DNA from: Xiphias gladius
Lineage: Eukaryota; Chordata; Actinopteri; Istiophoriformes; Xiphiidae
Assembly (NCBI RefSeq): GCF_016859285.1
Contig: NC_053402.1
Location: 24,322,056-24,386,055, forward strand
Length of the DNA stretch: 64,000 nt
Direction of reading: 5' to 3'
In this document: positions 18,423-35,303 of the stretch, one piece after another
Layout: each line of letters begins with the position of its first letter
How positions within the stretch are numbered: the stretch's first letter is position 1
Position numbers and translations under genes: made by a program
The notes under the pieces: model-generated
Told to the model about the DNA's origin: nothing
Database searches by the model: none
The model's input: the letters and a program-made list of their open reading frames with translations, nothing else

Positions 18423-18430
18423 TCACGTGA
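18423..18430. promoter_or_regulatory. rnf25: Palindromic E-box upstream of rnf25
   Basis: TCACGTGA lies about 115 bp upstream of the rnf25 start codon, within sequence followed by ACCACGCC. This is the core bound by USF and MiT/TFE factors. Binding is inferred from sequence only. Confidence 0.4.
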
Positions 18431-18559
18431 CCACGCCACGGCTACATCACGTTACTCCTGCTACGAGCGTAACACGCCTATTCCCGCAATCAAAGCCCCG
18501 CATCCACACCTTCGCCCCATTTGAAATTTTATTTTGAACGTCTTCACCGGAAGTTTTAC

Positions 18560-19985
18560 TGTGCTAGCATGTCGAGCAATGGCGGAGGGGAGTTATCCTG
18601 AGTGTCCGCTGCCCTCCGGTGGCCACAGTGCGTAACTGCACCTGCATTTCAAAAGTGTATTTCATTTATGATTTTTTTTTGTGTGTTTGTTTAATGGCCG
18701 CACTTCTGTCAACAATTAAAAATAAAATAATTCTCTGTTGTGGTCACGAGATTAAACAAGATTTTTCCAATTTAAATGAAAAACGTGACAATGTGACAAA
18801 AACGTATAATCTGAGCATACACCCTCCGGTGGTCATAGTGCGTAACTACAGCTACTGTAAAAATTTTATTTTTGAATGTTCAACCGGAAGTAGCACTACA
18901 CTTAATGTGGCACGCTTGACGCTAGTATGGTGTACTTGTAGTTATTCATTGTGGCCGCTAGAGGGAAGAAATATTCGTGATTAAAATGCACCCCGATTTA
19001 TTGTTTAACTATTTTAAAAATAAATAAATAAATACAATTACTATTAAATATAAATTATATGTACCGGAGACAGCCACATATATACAAATGCACTTTTACC
19101 TACATATACTCAGACGTAAATGAACAAAAAAGAAAAAGATGGAGAGAAAAGGAAAAGTTTATTCATATGCACAACAATTATTTCTCATTTCAAAACAGTC
19201 AACACACGACGTTTCCTTAAAAGTAAACAACGATGATGACTGATGAACAATATGCACCATCTGCATCTATATGAAAATCCAGCCACATTACTGGGAAACA
19301 ATGGAAAGGGAAGAGGTTCAGACCGTCCAGTGCGATGCGCTTAAATAACTGGATTGCTTTGGAAAAAATTAAGAGAAATCTTGGGTATCAGTAGGTGCTG
19401 AAATAAAATGCCACAAACAAACATAGAAGATAACGGAAAAGAGGAGTTGATGGTTCGTGATCATGGGAAGAGGTCGCTAATATCTCACATTTCACATGTG
19501 CTGAGGTACACGTCGAACAGAAATATCTTATTAAAACAACTCATTATTTGTGGGATTATTATAAATACGGTAACTTTCTTTTCTACGTAATAATTAGTTT
19601 CACTTGTTGACATTTATATTGATAATACTGATCTTCTGTGTGTCGGAAGTAGTTTTACTCTTGATATCTCTAACTTGACGCTGGGGGGGTGTGGTTACTC
19701 ACTGTGGCCACTAGAGGGCAGAAATATTCACATTTCATATGACAAACATAAACTCTGTTCGACAATGTTAAGTAACTGTTAGACTGTTGTGAGTGTTATT
19801 AAAACAACGAATTGTTAATACAGTTATTAAAAATATCGATGCTGCAGCGGCTGTTTGTCATAGTCACTCCAATAATGATGTTAAAATAACAGTTACTCTG
19901 ATTAACTCTGCGCTGCCAAGAATTTAAATGGAGGGTTGCAATTCCTCACTGTGGCCACCGGAGGGCAGCGAACACCCACGAGCCT
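18560..19985. repeat. Cluster of five related repeat ends between rnf25 and anapc2
   Basis: The motif CACTGTGGCCACTAGAGGGC occurs in degraded form five times. Copies near 18608-18640 and 18822-18850 are inverted. Copies near 18945-18975, 19700-19730 and 19945-19972 read forward. The blocks at 18880-18985 and 19645-19740 are longer direct repeats that also share a CGGAAGTAG start and a CTTGACGCT middle. The opposed orientations look like ends of short inverted-repeat elements. A single related site is at 62022-62045. Non-coding. Confidence 0.55.
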
Positions 19986-20352
19986 CGGGTCAACTTGTCA
20001 AGTCGACCAGTTTATCATACTGACACTTCCTGTAGACTTTCAAAACAAACTTCTTGATCCCAGTGAGGCGCTGCCTGCCGCTGACTGTGGGGGGAGCGCC
20101 TGAGCGTACACTTGGCCCGTAACTCATTCGAAGAAGACGAAGTAAACCCGCGATACACAAACGTTATTTCAAATTCATAACACTAGAGTGATAAGAGCTA
20201 TTATTACTTTTAGACATAAGTAAAACACATCTAAGACATAATGAATATTTGTACATTGACGTGTGCGACGTTATAACCCGGCAAAAGGATCCGAAGATTA
20301 AATGTTACGCTCACATTAGCTAGTTGGTTGTTTCTGAAGAAAGTGTAAGAAA

Positions 20353-23300
20353 ATGGAGGAAATTTTGATGGAATCGGACTCGGCCGAGATTTCTGGATCC
20401 GCACCACAACACGGGGTCGCTGAGGCTTGGGATACTATCACTGCAGCTTTGGTGAGTGGAGGTTGTCACCGGATTCGTGTGGTCGAGTAACCCCGAAGCC
20501 AACATGGAGGGGCCCGATGCAGCCGAATTCCATTCAAATATCTCATGATTTAATGTTTGCTCGTTTGTTGCATGGTTCACACCCAGTGAAATATGACTTA
20601 GGACAGTTCACTAATGAGTAGCGTTTCTCGGTGAAATTCGGGGTATGTGTATCCTCGCCTCTCTGGTCACTGCTTGTCTTTGTCCTCCCGGTGGTCTCTT
20701 TCTGTCTCGTTGTGTCTCTGCTATGCTTTACTAGCTGTGTGCCTGTGTCTGTGCACAAACCCGCGTCGACTAGCGCCAGCTGCTGATGTTTTTTGTCGTC
20801 ATTTGAATGGAAGAGGTTGTTTACCAGTGTCAACCTCCTGTTTGCCAAATGTGCAGCGTCATTCTGCAGGTCGAGGCTCCAACCTGCAGTTGAAGGAAGG
20901 ATAAGAAAACACAGTTTTGACTAGAGGAGGCTCCGTACTAACCCTGCCCTGGTGAAACCTTTGGCCAAGACCAAGATGCTGAAAATCCGAGATCAGTTTG
21001 TTAAACACAAAAACTGACCCAAGGCTCCGTACTAACCCTGCTGTGTGAGAACAAAATCATTTGTCTCTGTTTTTAGGTGTCTCCTGGCTGCTCGGTGACG
21101 GAGCAGAGCCTCTCGGACTCCCTGGCCCTGCTGTGTCACCAGGGTCTGGGCCGGCTGCTGGGCAGCTGGCTGCTGGAGACTCTGCAGATGCGTCTGTCCT
21201 CCTCTGTGGTTCCTGAGTTCTGGTTCGGACTCAAACAGCCAGAGAACGAGCTGGAGGAGAGAGACAGGGCCTGGGTTCTGCTCACCACCTTTCGGACACT
21301 GCTGGACCGACTGGAGCCTTTCCTGGGCAAGTAGAAAAATATAAGGACTGGATGAGTTCAGAGCGGACCACTGGTTTTCTCTGTTTATGTCAGGGCAGCA
21401 ACAGTATTCAAACCGCCCCTTTTCCTCCCCCCAGGTGGTTTGGAGCGACTGGGGATGTGGCAGGATGAGGGCAGGGGTGGTCTCTGTGGCCCGGGGCCCA
21501 GGGGCCTTCAGGAGCGGGCCTTCACCGTCATCAGGGCCCTCCTCCTCTTCTCTCCCTCCCCTGTTCTCCAGGAGCGAGTGCTGGAGTTTTACAGCAGGAC
21601 CTTCTCCGTCTATATGAACCAGGAGGGGGAGGCTGAGGACGGGGCCGAGGTTCCCGACGGCCCAGAGGGAGGGGTCTGCCCGGGCTGTGGGGTTCCAACA
21701 CAGCAGTGCTGGTGTCAGGAGGCCCTGGAACAACTGCAGGAGCTCAGCCACATACTGTGAGTATGTGGCTGAGCTCAAAGTTTGTGGCTGGCTCAAAGTA
21801 GTTTCAAATGAGGGTGGATGGTTGATTTTCCTTCTTTCTTTTTCTTATGTGGTTGTAGTTCCAGACTACACCTGCTGGAGTGGGTCAGCTCCGAGGCCGT
21901 CACCTCCATCCTGCACAAGCTCATCGAGCAGCGAATGGAGCAGCACTGCAGGGGCGAGTATGAATGCTCCTTCCTGCTGGAGTTCCAGGAGGTATAACCG
22001 GATGATCGGTGAATGTTCAGATGAGTTTCGTGACGTTGTATCAGGACGAGCCCCTCGTTAGCTGGTAGCTGTCTTAACGTTACATTTCTTGTTGTGTGAG
22101 CAGTGGCTGGAGCTAGTGCTGGGCTGGCTGAGCAAAGTGTTTGCAAGTGAGGTGGACACAGACAGTCCGGTACCTGCCCCCAAGGCTCCCAGCGCCCCCA
22201 GCGCCCCCAGCGCGCCCAGCTTCCTGGTCGGCCAGCCTGCCAGCTCCATCCTGAAACAGTGGAGATGCCACATGCACCAGTTCTTCTGCAGGATCTACGT
22301 CAACATGAGGATCGAAGAGCTCTTCAGCATCATCAGAGGTGAGAGAGAAAGCAGCATAGTTCACTGGTTACTTCCAAGTGTCCCAGCATGTCTTCAAAGT
22401 GAAACTGTAGACGAGTTAAGAGCAGAGATGTTTGAATTTTTAACTTTCGCTGCGTGACTTTTCTTGTGTTTATTGTCACGTCTCCCGTCTCTCAGACTTC
22501 CCAGAATCTAAAGCCGCTATTGAGGATCTGAAGTTCTGTCTAGAAAGAACCAACCAGAGACAGCAGCTCCTCACCTCATTGAAATCTGCTTTTGAGAGCC
22601 GCCTTCTGCATCCGGGTTAGTTAGTGTACAGTGCACCAGACTGTTTCTGTTTCCACACCTGTTCGCTAGACAAGATGCAACACGTAAACAAGATGTCTTA
22701 AGCCATTGGAAGGGATGGTGTTTGTACAGTACCGTGTTAATGCAGCGACGACACAGCACAACCAGGAGCTTTTTTCAAAATGAGTTACACTTTTTCTTTA
22801 GTCTCTGTCTTTGTGTGCCATCCGTCCTCAGGCGTTCACACATCTGATATCCTCACGGTTTACATCTCGGCCATCAAGGCCCTCAGAGAGCTGGACCCGT
22901 CCATGGTCATCCTGCAGGTCGCCTGCCAACCGATCCGCAAGTACCTCAGGTGAGCCGCTTTCTATTTATAAAAACTTTCTTAACATAGAGATAAATTATT
23001 ATTATTATTATGGTGACATGTTAAAGTTCTTGCTCGATATGAAGTTTAATTGTTGGTGGCTGATATCTTTGGTCTCCCTGATCTTTGTGCTTTACTTTGT
23101 GTAAAAATGAAATAAAATGCAGAAAACTTGAGTTGAACCAAAACACCAAAACAAAAACTTGAAAACACAGATTAAATAAGACAGCTTCAGTTGACTTCTC
23201 TTAAAGCTTCTGCGGTGCGTTGTAGGACTCGGGAGGACACGGTGAGGCAGATCGTAGCCGGTCTAACTGGAGACGCTGAGGGCTGCACCGACTTGGCCTC

Positions 23301-26300
23301 CGAGCTGTCTAGAGGAGACCCGGTGACTCTGGAGATGCAGGACAGTGACGAAGAAGGCAACGACCCAGAGGACTGGAGTCCAGACCCCACCGACGCCGTG
23401 CCAGGTCAGTGAACCTGCCTCTGGTCTGGACCTGCGCCCTGAGAACAACCTCTGTTAAGATTCGGCGCTGTATAAATCCAATTGAATTGAACTGAATTGA
23501 ACACAACGTGTTTTCGCTTGTGTTTGCATTCGTGGATCCCCGTATGGTGTCGTTCAATGAACCGAATTTCACTCGGGGTCTAACGGGTTTCCTCTTAACA
23601 TTCGCCAGATAAAATGGGCTCAAAACGTCGTTCGTCAGACATCATCAGCCTCCTGGTCAGTATCTACGGCAGTAAGGACATCTTCATAGACGAGTACAGA
23701 GCCGTCCTGGCTGACAGACTGCTGCACCAGCTCAACTACAACACTGCCAGGTACATCGGAACGAACCTAGACGTTGAACGTATGTGTTGATGATGTTGAG
23801 TCGGAAACTTGTCATTAGGGAAATGACAGAATAATGGCGACGTGAAGTCACAGGTTGAAAAAAATTTAGAATCAATCCACTGTTGGATTTGGAGTCATTG
23901 TATGGAGGATCTTGTTCCTTGCTGCAGTGACCAAGTGCCACTGGGATTTGAGCCGAGGCTCATGGGTACTGTAGTAAAGGGAGCCATTCACCACACTAGA
24001 CCAATGGGAAAGGAATAGATTTTTCATGTGGCTAACGGCCATGAAACCGTACTGAACTGACCTGACCACCAGCTGTTGGCTGGTCTTTGCTGCCGCGTCT
24101 ATATCATACATCGATGATGTATATCGTTTTGTCTTCTGTGCTCTGTTTGCAGGGAGATTCGTAACGTGGAGCTGCTGAAGCTCAGGTTCGGGGAGTCTCA
24201 CATGCATTACTGCGAGGTCATGTTGAAGGTAAACACACTCTGACACACGTCAAACAGTCCCATATGCTGTAATACCCTTGTCACAATGATCAACTCTGGA
24301 ACATGCACTGACCTTAAAACAAAGGAGGTACTCTTGACCTACACATCGAACAGATACAGCGGGGTCCACAATGGGAAAGAGGTCTCAGACTTTTGGAGCC
24401 CACTGTATGTGGCTTGTTCTTGGTCTTTTTCCACCTCCGGGGTTTTAGCGGAAAGTTTTACCGTCTCATCACAGTCTATTTGATTATAAGAAGAAACTGA
24501 CTTTCACTACCGTTCAGTAAGGAAATTAAAATTCATTGTTTGAAATTCTGAATCTGTGATTTCCCCCACGTGGTTAGGAACAGGACACAATTCACATTTC
24601 TACAAGGGTGTAGTTTTTAAAAATTTGCAGATGACGTATTTATAATCATAATATTAAGTACAATGACACCATGCACTAGATAGGTTTGAATCAACGTGAA
24701 ATGCATGGTCTCACATTGCTCTCGTCCGTCTCCTGTCCAGGACATGGCGGACTCTCGCAGGATCAACAGCAACATCCGTGAGGAGGAATCGAGGCTGGGC
24801 GAGGAGGAGCAGCCCCCACTGTCCCTGTCAGCCATCATCCTGTCCTCCGAGTTCTGGCCTCCGCTGAAGGAGGAGAAGCTGGAGCTGCCTCCGCTGATCT
24901 GCCAGGCCATGGAGGCCTACACACACCGCTATGAGAAACTCAAGGTGGAGTGGAGTCACCTGCTGCTTTCTGACAGCATGTCACTGGTTGTTCTGTTAGG
25001 AGGAGCTGATTGTACCAGTGCTGCTTTTGCATGTTTTACGCAGTTAACTATAAATCACTCTTGTGATATGCTTTTCCAAAGCATATCAAGACCTTTTTGT
25101 TGACTGTCTTCAATTTATTTCAGTACAATATGAAAATTATCTGGTGAAATTAAGTTGATACTGCATCTATGCTGCAGTTTTTAGCAGGGGCTCTTAAGGA
25201 ACCTTCACTATTGTTGCGTTCAAGGACACTATGACACCTGATGTATCAGAGTTGGGAGCAGAGTTTTAAGGGCACAAAAAAACTATTTGTTTATCCTTTA
25301 AACTCCACGTTTCCTCATTGTTGTCTCCACGTTATTTTCCATCAGCTGTCAGTGTCAAAACGCTCTGACATCACTGATTTGCGTGTGACCAGAAATACAA
25401 CACTCAGCAGCGGCGTGGATTTAACTTCCAAGGATCTCAACTCTGTAACATCGGTTTGTTTTCTTTGTTTCAGGCCATGAGGACGCTGAGCTGGAAGCCT
25501 CACCTGGGTTCAGTCACTCTGGACGTGGAGCTGGAGGATCGCACCCTCACCAACCTCACTGTCTCTCCCATCCACGCTGCCATCATCCTGCACTTCCAGG
25601 AAAAAAGTAGCGTCTTTCATTTCAAACAGATTTCATGTGTTTGCTTTTTTTCCAGAATAAAAATTATTGTTAAGCGAGATTCCGCTTAACGTTTTGGGAA
25701 ATCCTCATGTTAGCCAACAAGAGTATAGAGTGTCGATTTAAAATCATAATCAAATCTTGAGCTTGATTTCAACCAATGTGTTATAGTGACCATCAAACTC
25801 AGCACTGGCTGCTTCACAGTAAAATCTTTTTACGGCTCCTTCATTCACATCTTTCATATGATTTGACCAAATTGCCAGTTGTATTTTGGTCCTGTTTGAT
25901 TATGGTTTGTATTTTTCTTTTAAAAGTCGGACAAAAATCCGCCCGCTGCACTGATAGCTCCCAGGAAATTAAATTTAAAAGATGTTTCGAGCTAACAGAT
26001 GGAAATGTTGGTCTTCATCAGGTGTTGTCAAATTATAGTATTGGAGAAGCATCTACAAATTTTATTGCTTCAATTTTAAGTATAACCCCTAAGAAGGATA
26101 ATGGAAAATTAAATCAGAACATCACCCAAGAACTTTCCCTTGTCAAAAAGTAGCTGCAAAAATTTACCAGCAGAAGATTTGGATTTATGATCATTTTTCT
26201 GCGCACCAGGATTTTGGTCAGATGTTTTGAAACCTCAAGCTAACATCTTGTGGCTGACATTCATTAATTCCTCCTCCAGCATACATGCCCTGAATCCGGC

Positions 26301-27196
26301 CCCTGATAAGCTGGTCAGGTACCGGCCATGTCATTAGAAAATTCAACGTTTCTGCTGTGGGCTACATTCATTCAGCAACAGCAGGTCTCCAAGTCAGGTT
26401 TTAGCGCCTCAGCAGTCCCTGCCCTCATGTTGCTAAATATAAAAATGATTACAGTGAGCTCCACACAGCGAGGTGCACAGATTTGAAGGTAAGGAAGCAG
26501 AGCAGTGGTTATCAATCACTACTCCGTATCGACATATAGCCTGAGTTGAGGTACTGGAATCCGTTTCAGGACAGAAGAAGTCGATTGTGAATTCCTATTT
26601 AACAGGAATCTATTTGTCGTCCATCAGGTTCTTGGACGCTGGAGGAGCTGAGCGTGAAGCTGGGTGCCCCGAAGGAGCTGGTGCACAGGAAGCTAGCTCT
26701 GTGGCAGCAGCACGGCGTGCTGAGGGAGGAGGCGGGAGGGCGCTACTATGTGGTGGAGACGGGCTCATCCAAAGAGAAGATGGAGAGAGGCGTGATGCTG
26801 ATCGACAGCGACGAGGAGAGAGACTCCAACACCACCACCCAGTCCGAGCAGAGGGAGGAGAAGCTGCAGGTGCCCACGACACACACACACACACACGTAT
26901 ACTCAAAAATTCAGTAACAGTTATCGGGATGAAAAATTACTGCGAGCCAAGAGGCCTCGTAAAACACTCAGCGTCTGTCTCTGCAGCTGTTCTGGGCCTA
27001 CATCCAGGCCATGCTGACCAACCTAGACAGCATGACGCTGGACCGGATCCACTCTATGCTCCGGATGTTCGTGGCCACGGGACCCGTCGTCACGGAGATG
27101 GACGTCAACGAGCTGGAGGCCTTCCTGCAGAGGAAGGTCAGGGAGCATCAGCTGATGGTTTCTGCAGGCGTCTACAGACTCCCCAAATCCAACTGA
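20353..27196 (+). CDS. anapc2: Anaphase-promoting complex subunit 2 (APC2 cullin), 14 exons
   Basis: ANAPC2 is the cullin scaffold of APC/C. It binds the RING subunit ANAPC11 and drives ubiquitylation of mitotic cyclins and securin. Exons: 20353-20451, 21077-21326, 21435-21756, 21859-21991, 22104-22338, 22496-22615, 22832-22949, 23226-23404, 23609-23750, 24153-24228, 24741-24944, 25474-25606, 26628-26869, 26987-27196. All join in phase; about 820 residues against 822 in human. The start follows an in-frame TGA 15 bp upstream. N-terminal cullin-like helical repeats run to about residue 430. The cullin homology region (about 480-690) includes SSDIISLLVSIYGSKD and REIRNVELLKLRFGE. The C-terminal winged helix (about 750-820) ends VYRLPKSN. 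Intron 2 needs a GC donor (G|GCAAGT). Exon 5 carries an Ala-Pro-Ser repeat. The intron 3 donor sits in a perfect hairpin. Confidence 0.96.
21740..21776. repeat. Perfect 17-bp hairpin spanning the anapc2 intron 3 donor
   Basis: GAGCTCAGCCACATACT, a 3-nt loop GTG, then its exact reverse complement. The left arm is the last 17 nt of exon 3, and the GT of the donor forms the first two bases of the loop. The next 20 nt of the intron repeat part of the right arm (TGTGGCTG..GCTCAAAG). Confidence 0.9.
23445..23505 (+). repeat. LINE/SINE 3'-tail fragment in anapc2 intron 8
   Basis: CGGCGCTGTATAAAT followed by ATTGAATTGAACTGAATTGA resembles the 3' end and microsatellite tail of fish L2-type retroposons (GGCGCTATATAAAT plus ATTGA repeats). 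Only the tail remains. Confidence 0.4.
25684..25745 (-). repeat. Dispersed teleost repeat (GCTAAGCTAGGC family), tail fragment
   Basis: TAACGTTTTGGGAAAT followed by TTAGCCAACAAGAGTATAGA is the reverse-orientation tail of the family seen at 14165-14350. It lies in anapc2 intron 12. Confidence 0.35.
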
Positions 27197-28586
27197 TGAG
27201 GGTCAGGAACCAGGGAAAACTGTCCAAGTGTGACGCTGCATTCGTGTGCTGTGGGAAAAATAAGAAAAATACTGTTCTCCTCAGCTTTTGGGTGAAAAAA
27301 ACCCTGGGATTGCCTGTATCAGCTATCAGTAAATTACCGTGTGTTCTGCAAACGGACCCTTTCTTAAAGATAATCTCTGACATCACCCGCAACACAAGTA
27401 AGTAACAGTAGCTGAAAGAGGAGAATAGCTTTTTCAGTTTCAGGGTAATCCAACAGAATTTCCACCAGCCTGTCAAGCTGGTTGTTCCTGTGATATGATT
27501 GTAGTGTAATTTTGTGAAGGCTTTTCCTCTGAAAGGTTTGGTTTTCAAACTAAAAGCACTTCCACCCTCTCCAGCATCAGTCCAGACAGTGTTAATGCTG
27601 CAGCTGGAAATTAAGTTGTTGCGCATCCTATTGGTGTTGAACACTGATGTAAAAGACCGATATTATAATGATAAAAGCTCTGTAACGTCTCGTGTGTGTT
27701 TGTACGGTTTCAGCTGGGGACTTAACATTTTTGCTGACAGCCCATTTTTCACTGAGCTGCACAAGCGGCACGTGACGAGGTTCCAGCTGTAGAGTTCTGG
27801 TGTTATCATACTGCTTGCTGGGAACAATAACATTTTTCTGCAGTTTGAAACACACCACACTTGTCTCCTGAGGGACAGTTCTCGTAGTCTCGTTTCCCAA
27901 ACACCGGTGCACTTTTCTGCAGCAGTTAGTAGAAGCATTCACGTTACACCCCTACACAGTTCAGTATCCTGCTTTGACCTGTAGATGACAGGCTTCAGAT
28001 TTGGGCCGAGTTACTTTTGCTCAGCAGTGGAATGTATCTAAGGACATTTACACAGACTGTTCTTGAGAATGAATTTGAGGTACTTGTACTGGAGTATTTC
28101 TATTTGATGCTACTTTTTACTTCTTCTTTTCAAGGGAGGGAAATGTGTCATCTTACTTTATCTGACTAGAGTTACTTCAAAAGCAAAGCAATACTCTTGT
28201 ACTTTTACCTAAGTAACATGGTCAATGCAGAACTTTCAACTGTAATGGAGTATTTCTACTAGAGGATCAACATCTTCCTCCACCACTGTTTTCGTTTCTT
28301 TGAAGCTCAATCATAGCTGAATTTCAAAACACCAACAGTAATCTGGAAAAAAAAAAGATTTTTGGAACCCTGTTGGGTGCTGTAACATAATCAGGGTTTT
28401 GTATCTGTATTAAGTTATTTATGTTATTACCAGTTTCCCTACAGTCAAACAGAAACTGAACAGCCCATCCTTGAACCTTCAATTAGCATAAAGTTAGTTT
28501 AATTCAAGTTAGGTGAATCTGTTAAACTCTGCTGGACCTAAACTCATGCACAACAAATCACTGTTCAAACCCACAGAGCTGCAGTG
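27197..28586 (+). other. anapc2 3' flank, probable 3' UTR with an embedded repeat
   Basis: No coding gene recognised. About 28030-28290 is a copy of the teleost repeat rich in ACTTTTACTT and AATGGAGTATTT, ending in CTTCCTCCACCACTG. Open frames at 27514-27942 on both strands match nothing known. Confidence 0.45.
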
Positions 28587-28592
28587 AATAAA
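28587..28592 (+). terminator. anapc2: anapc2 polyadenylation signal (candidate)
   Basis: First canonical AATAAA on the plus strand after the stop codon, about 1.4 kb downstream. This would make the 3' UTR long; a non-canonical earlier site is possible. Confidence 0.3.
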
Positions 28593-28869
28593 AAGGGTTA
28601 ATGTAGTACAAGCACGTACTGTATATACAACCTTGGATTTGAGTTTAGAAAAATTATTTTTCCAACTATAAGACGACTTCCATGGAAACCTAAGCATGAT
28701 ATAAAGGTAGGTGTTACATTTTGAATTAGTGTAGAGAGGCCACTTCAGCTGTTTCTTGACAGGTTGATCATCTTTATAAGAAAATCTTTGAATTAACATG
28801 AATTATTGTTCCACCTGAAGCACTGGCCTGTATGAGGAAATGTTTTGCGATACAAACAGAAACTCTGGA

Positions 28870-28883
28870 TTTATTGCTTTATT
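28870..28883 (-). terminator. rab35-like polyadenylation signals
   Basis: Two AATAAA hexamers on the minus strand at 28870-28875 and 28878-28883, implying a 3' UTR of about 1.25 kb for the GTPase gene. They lie about 280 bp from the candidate anapc2 signal, so the two transcripts converge. Confidence 0.5.
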
Positions 28884-29554
28884 TGGAATTGGACACATTT
28901 GCTAGTCAACAGAGCTTTACATTTAAAAAAACAAAAAAACAACATACTACTGACGAACATTTTGGGCTCGTACATGCTGTAGTCTTAGATTACTGGCCTC
29001 ATTAGAATGAAATAAGGCATACATACGTTGGACTGCACTCGTCACACCTGTTAGTGTGTCAAGGTTACAATTTAGTAACAACAGCAACCAGTTCCCTTTC
29101 AGTGGTAAAATACTTGTTCTGTATTAAGAAAAAAAAAAAAAAAATTGACATATACCAGTGGTTCACTAGTGCAAAGTTAAAGGATCATACCAGTGTTTTT
29201 GAATGTTAGCTATTTTACCACAGTTACATCCACTTTATTTCAAAGCAGACGGTAGTGTTTTTGATTTATGAATGTATTTTATCAACCTTACAGGCAGCAG
29301 TTTTCTATTTGTTTCACTACACTATAAAAATCAACTTCATTGACTTGGGTTACAACATGCCTGCTCTGACTTTTTCAGTTACGTTGTTTGTTTTGCAGAC
29401 ATTTCACTTTTGCATGATGTTCTTTGATGCACTGTCTCAAGCCAGACGTTATGTCTAAGCTACAATTGGAAGCTCAATCATTTTTCAGGCAAAGTGCCCA
29501 ACATTTTATAGTCTAGCTTCTCATTTTCTGCTTTCCTTTTTTCTTATATAATAG

Positions 29555-29720
29555 ACTGAATATTCTTCAGGTTGGGACTGTCGGTCAAACAAAAGAGGCA
29601 TCGGATGGCACCACCTTGGATGTTCGGCATTACCATTGACATTTTATATACCAAAAAAAATAATGTATTAATCAAGAATGCAGTCACCAGAGTAATGGAT
29701 AATAAAAATAATTATTAGGT
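29555..29720 (+). repeat. Dispersed teleost repeat (GGACTGYCGGTCNRAC family), in rab35-like 3' UTR
   Basis: GGTTGGGACTGTCGGTCAAAC, then CATTGACATTTTATATACC and TAATGGATAATAAAAATAAT. It is the same family as 6770-7100, in forward orientation. Confidence 0.45.
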
Positions 29721-30129
29721 GCAGAAGATGTCTGACCAACAATTTCCTCCGTCCTCAGGCTTCTTAATAAACAGATCCAAAATCTAAAACACTACATCAG
29801 CTTTTAAATTTGACTTGTAGGACATGGGCTAAAAAAAGAAAGGAAAAAACACCAGAATGGTCCTTTAACTCATGTAACCTCCAGGCTGCTACATGTAGTC
29901 AGTGCTCACAGACCAAACCCCTCAGCCTCAGTTACTTTAACAACCAGCAGTGAAGCAGTATAACCTGTAGACTGTTGTGTTGTAACTTGGCGTAGTAAAG
30001 AGTGAACCACACAGTTTCTGACATTCATATCTGCATTTTGAAACACAAAACACTTATCTCCTAAGGCACAGTTTTCCCAATCGTCTTTGCTTTTTGTGTT
30101 AAGCGGTGAGCGGCTTTGGCGTCTGTGTC

Positions 30130-35303
<5,174 letters not shown>

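Noticed and set aside
18309-18524. Plus-strand open frame starting at the rnf25 start region
   Set aside because: It overlaps the rnf25 first exon and promoter on the opposite strand and encodes low-complexity sequence with no known relative.
21851-21867. Acceptor TTCCAG at 21867 for anapc2 exon 4
   Set aside because: It keeps frame but loses residues relative to human. The upstream acceptor TTGTAG gives LSRLHLLEWV, the same length as human LHRLSLLERV.
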